Part shown: in pieces, positions 62,948-64,000 of the stretch
Numbering within the stretch: the stretch's first letter is position 1
How the letters are laid out: every line of letters starts with the position of its first letter
DNA from: Sphingomonas sp. SORGH_AS_0950
Lineage (GTDB): Bacteria > Pseudomonadota > Alphaproteobacteria > Sphingomonadales > Sphingomonadaceae
DNA: 64,000 nucleotides
Assembly (NCBI RefSeq): GCF_030818415.1
Contig: NZ_JAUTAE010000001.1
Span: 64,501-128,500 of the forward strand
Direction: 5' to 3'
Notes under the pieces: model-generated
What the model was told of the DNA's origin: nothing
The model's database searches: none
The model's input: only the letters and a program-made list of their open reading frames with translations
Position numbers and translations under genes: made by a program

Positions 62948-64000
62948 TCAATGGAATCCCGGCTCGATACCGGCCGCGACCACGCCCTGTCCCTCGACCA
63001 GCGTATCGGCGGCGGTGGCGACGACCGACTGGCCGTCGCGCAGTCCGGTGACCAGCGCATCCTGCCCGATCCATTCGGTGATCCGGACCGGCTGCCGCCG
63101 GATGCGCCTGTCCGGCAGGATCGTCCAGACATAGGGTCGCCCGGCACGATCGGCGATCGCGGACAGGGGCACGCGGATCCGCTGGGCCGGAACCGACGCT
63201 CGCAGGCTGAGCGTCACCATGCTGTTATAGGGTGGCGACCCGGCTCCGTTCAGCCTGAAGCGGGCGTCGCGCAGATGCGAGGCCGGATCGCCCTCGGGCG
63301 ACACGAGGCGCAACCGGGCGGTGACCGCCATGGCCTGGCCGGGGCTGTGGACATCGGCCATCATGCCGGGCGTCAGGCGGATATCGGCGGGGGCGTGGAT
63401 CTCCACCTCGGACGGGCCGCTCGCCAGCTTCAGGACCGTGGTGCCCGCATCGACGACGCTGCCCGGTTCGGCCAGCCTGGCGGTGACGACCCCATCCTGC
63501 GGCGCGACGAGCATGGCGTCGGACAGCATATCCCGGCTGCGTCGCGCGGCGGCGGCGGCGACCGCCATTTTGGCGTCGGCGGCGCGGGCGGTCAGAGCCC
63601 GCTGACGGACCTCGGCGCTCGACAGCGCGCCCAGGCCGTCCAGCCCCTGCGCACGGTTCGCCGCGTCCCGCGCGCCTTGCGCATCGGCGGTGGCGGCGGT
63701 CAGCTCGGCCGAGGCTTGCGCCACCCCGGCATCGGCTTCGGCGCGGCCCAGGCGACCGAGCACCTGTCCGGCGCTGACGCGATCGCCGACCCGGACCGTC
63801 AGCGCCAGCACCCGGCCCGGCCGCTTGAACGCCAGCATCGTCTCGCCATAGGGGCGCACGACGCCGCTGAACTGGCGCAACGCGTCGCCTGCGGCATGGA
63901 CCGGGATTATATCGACGATCGCCACGTTGCGATCGGGCTGGGGCGGCGGCGGCGAGGAACAGCCTCCTGCATTCAGGGCGGATATGGGAAACAGCATCGC
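62948..64000 (-). CDS. RND efflux periplasmic adaptor (5' end at or beyond window edge)
   Basis: The membrane-fusion protein has a barrel-sandwich domain split by an Ala-rich helical hairpin (LAFKRPGRVLALTVRVGDRVSAGQVLGRL; MLVAPQDGVVTARLAEPGSVVDAG), a beta-barrel and a membrane-proximal domain (RIRVPLSAIADRAGRPYVWTILPD). It contacts the permease and channel encoded downstream. An ATG at 63997 would give 349 residues with a possible lipobox ending at Cys13, but the signal is short and the frame is open to the edge, so the true start may lie outside. The operon continues or begins upstream of the window. Confidence 0.88.
   Translation of the reverse strand, partial: AMLFPISALNAGGCSSPPPPQPDRNVAIVDIIPVHAAGDALRQFSGVVRPYGETMLAFKRPGRVLALTVRVGDRVSAGQVLGRLGRAEADAGVAQASAELTAATADAQGARDAANRAQGLDGLGALSSAEVRQRALTARAADAKMAVAAAAARRSRDMLSDAMLVAPQDGVVTARLAEPGSVVDAGTTVLKLASGPSEVEIHAPADIRLTPGMMADVHSPGQAMAVTARLRLVSPEGDPASHLRDARFRLNGAGSPPYNSMVTLSLRASVPAQRIRVPLSAIADRAGRPYVWTILPDRRIRRQPVRITEWIGQDALVTGLRDGQSVVATAADTLVEGQGVVAAGIEPGFH

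Noticed and set aside
1..64000. tRNA genes, rRNA, CRISPR arrays, prophage, transposases or toxin-antitoxin systems
   Set aside because: No cloverleaf-like conserved T-arm sequence in intergenic gaps, no regularly spaced repeats, and no protein resembling integrase, transposase, capsid or toxin was seen. A covariance-model search could still find a small RNA that I cannot see by eye.

Overview
The window is high-GC, densely packed chromosomal DNA of an alphaproteobacterium, most likely Sphingomonas or a close sphingomonad. Three things point there: the envelope block cdsA-dxr-rseP-bamA-skp-fabZ; large TonB-dependent receptors of the sphingomonad/Caulobacter type; and a mannonate dehydratase whose metal ligands sit one residue from those of the Novosphingobium enzyme. 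I see no rRNA, tRNA, CRISPR, prophage or insertion sequence. The assignment is by eye from protein motifs, without database searches.

Layout. 1-6.7 kb: envelope and lipid genes on + (end of cdsA, dxr, rseP, bamA, skp, fabZ), then rpmE with a clear terminator. 6.8-9.4 kb: a PilZ protein, an L-serine dehydratase gene broken by a frameshift, and a ThuA-like secreted protein. 9.4-14.1 kb: a minus-strand efflux operon (marR, outer-membrane factor, emrA, emrB) with a palindromic operator at the marR start. 14.1-19.1 kb: a GH9 glycosidase, a TPR protein and a CPA2 antiporter. 19.2-24.4 kb: a periplasmic aldehyde oxidase paoABC (minus), divergent from an ECF sigma/anti-sigma pair. 24.6-33.5 kb: small hypothetical genes, cspA, a GH35-type glycosidase, a DUF3857/transglutaminase-TPR protein and a TonB receptor.

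33.5-42 kb is a glucuronoxylan/hexuronate locus: a second TonB receptor, GH67 alpha-glucuronidase, mannonate dehydratase ManD and a hexuronate-type MFS carrier. The receptor promoter and the GH67/manD divergent promoter share two sequence elements, one LacI-like and one GntR-like. The LacI-like core also lies just upstream of the GH9 gene, which suggests one regulon. 42-50 kb: patatin, a DUF1206 membrane protein, a REP-like palindromic element, a two-component system, an exported lipoprotein intradiol dioxygenase and katG.

50-57.6 kb is the most distinctive set. A TctDE-like two-component system is divergent from a minus-strand run of an orphan solute-binding protein, an OprO/P-type porin, a CitMHS citrate-metal symporter, a TerC-family membrane protein and an alpha/beta hydrolase. 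I infer a citrate (metal-citrate) uptake module in which TerC may export the co-imported metal. 57.6-64 kb: a tripartite RND pump operon (adaptor, permease, outer-membrane factor) ending in a MipA/OmpV-like protein; the adaptor gene reaches the window edge.
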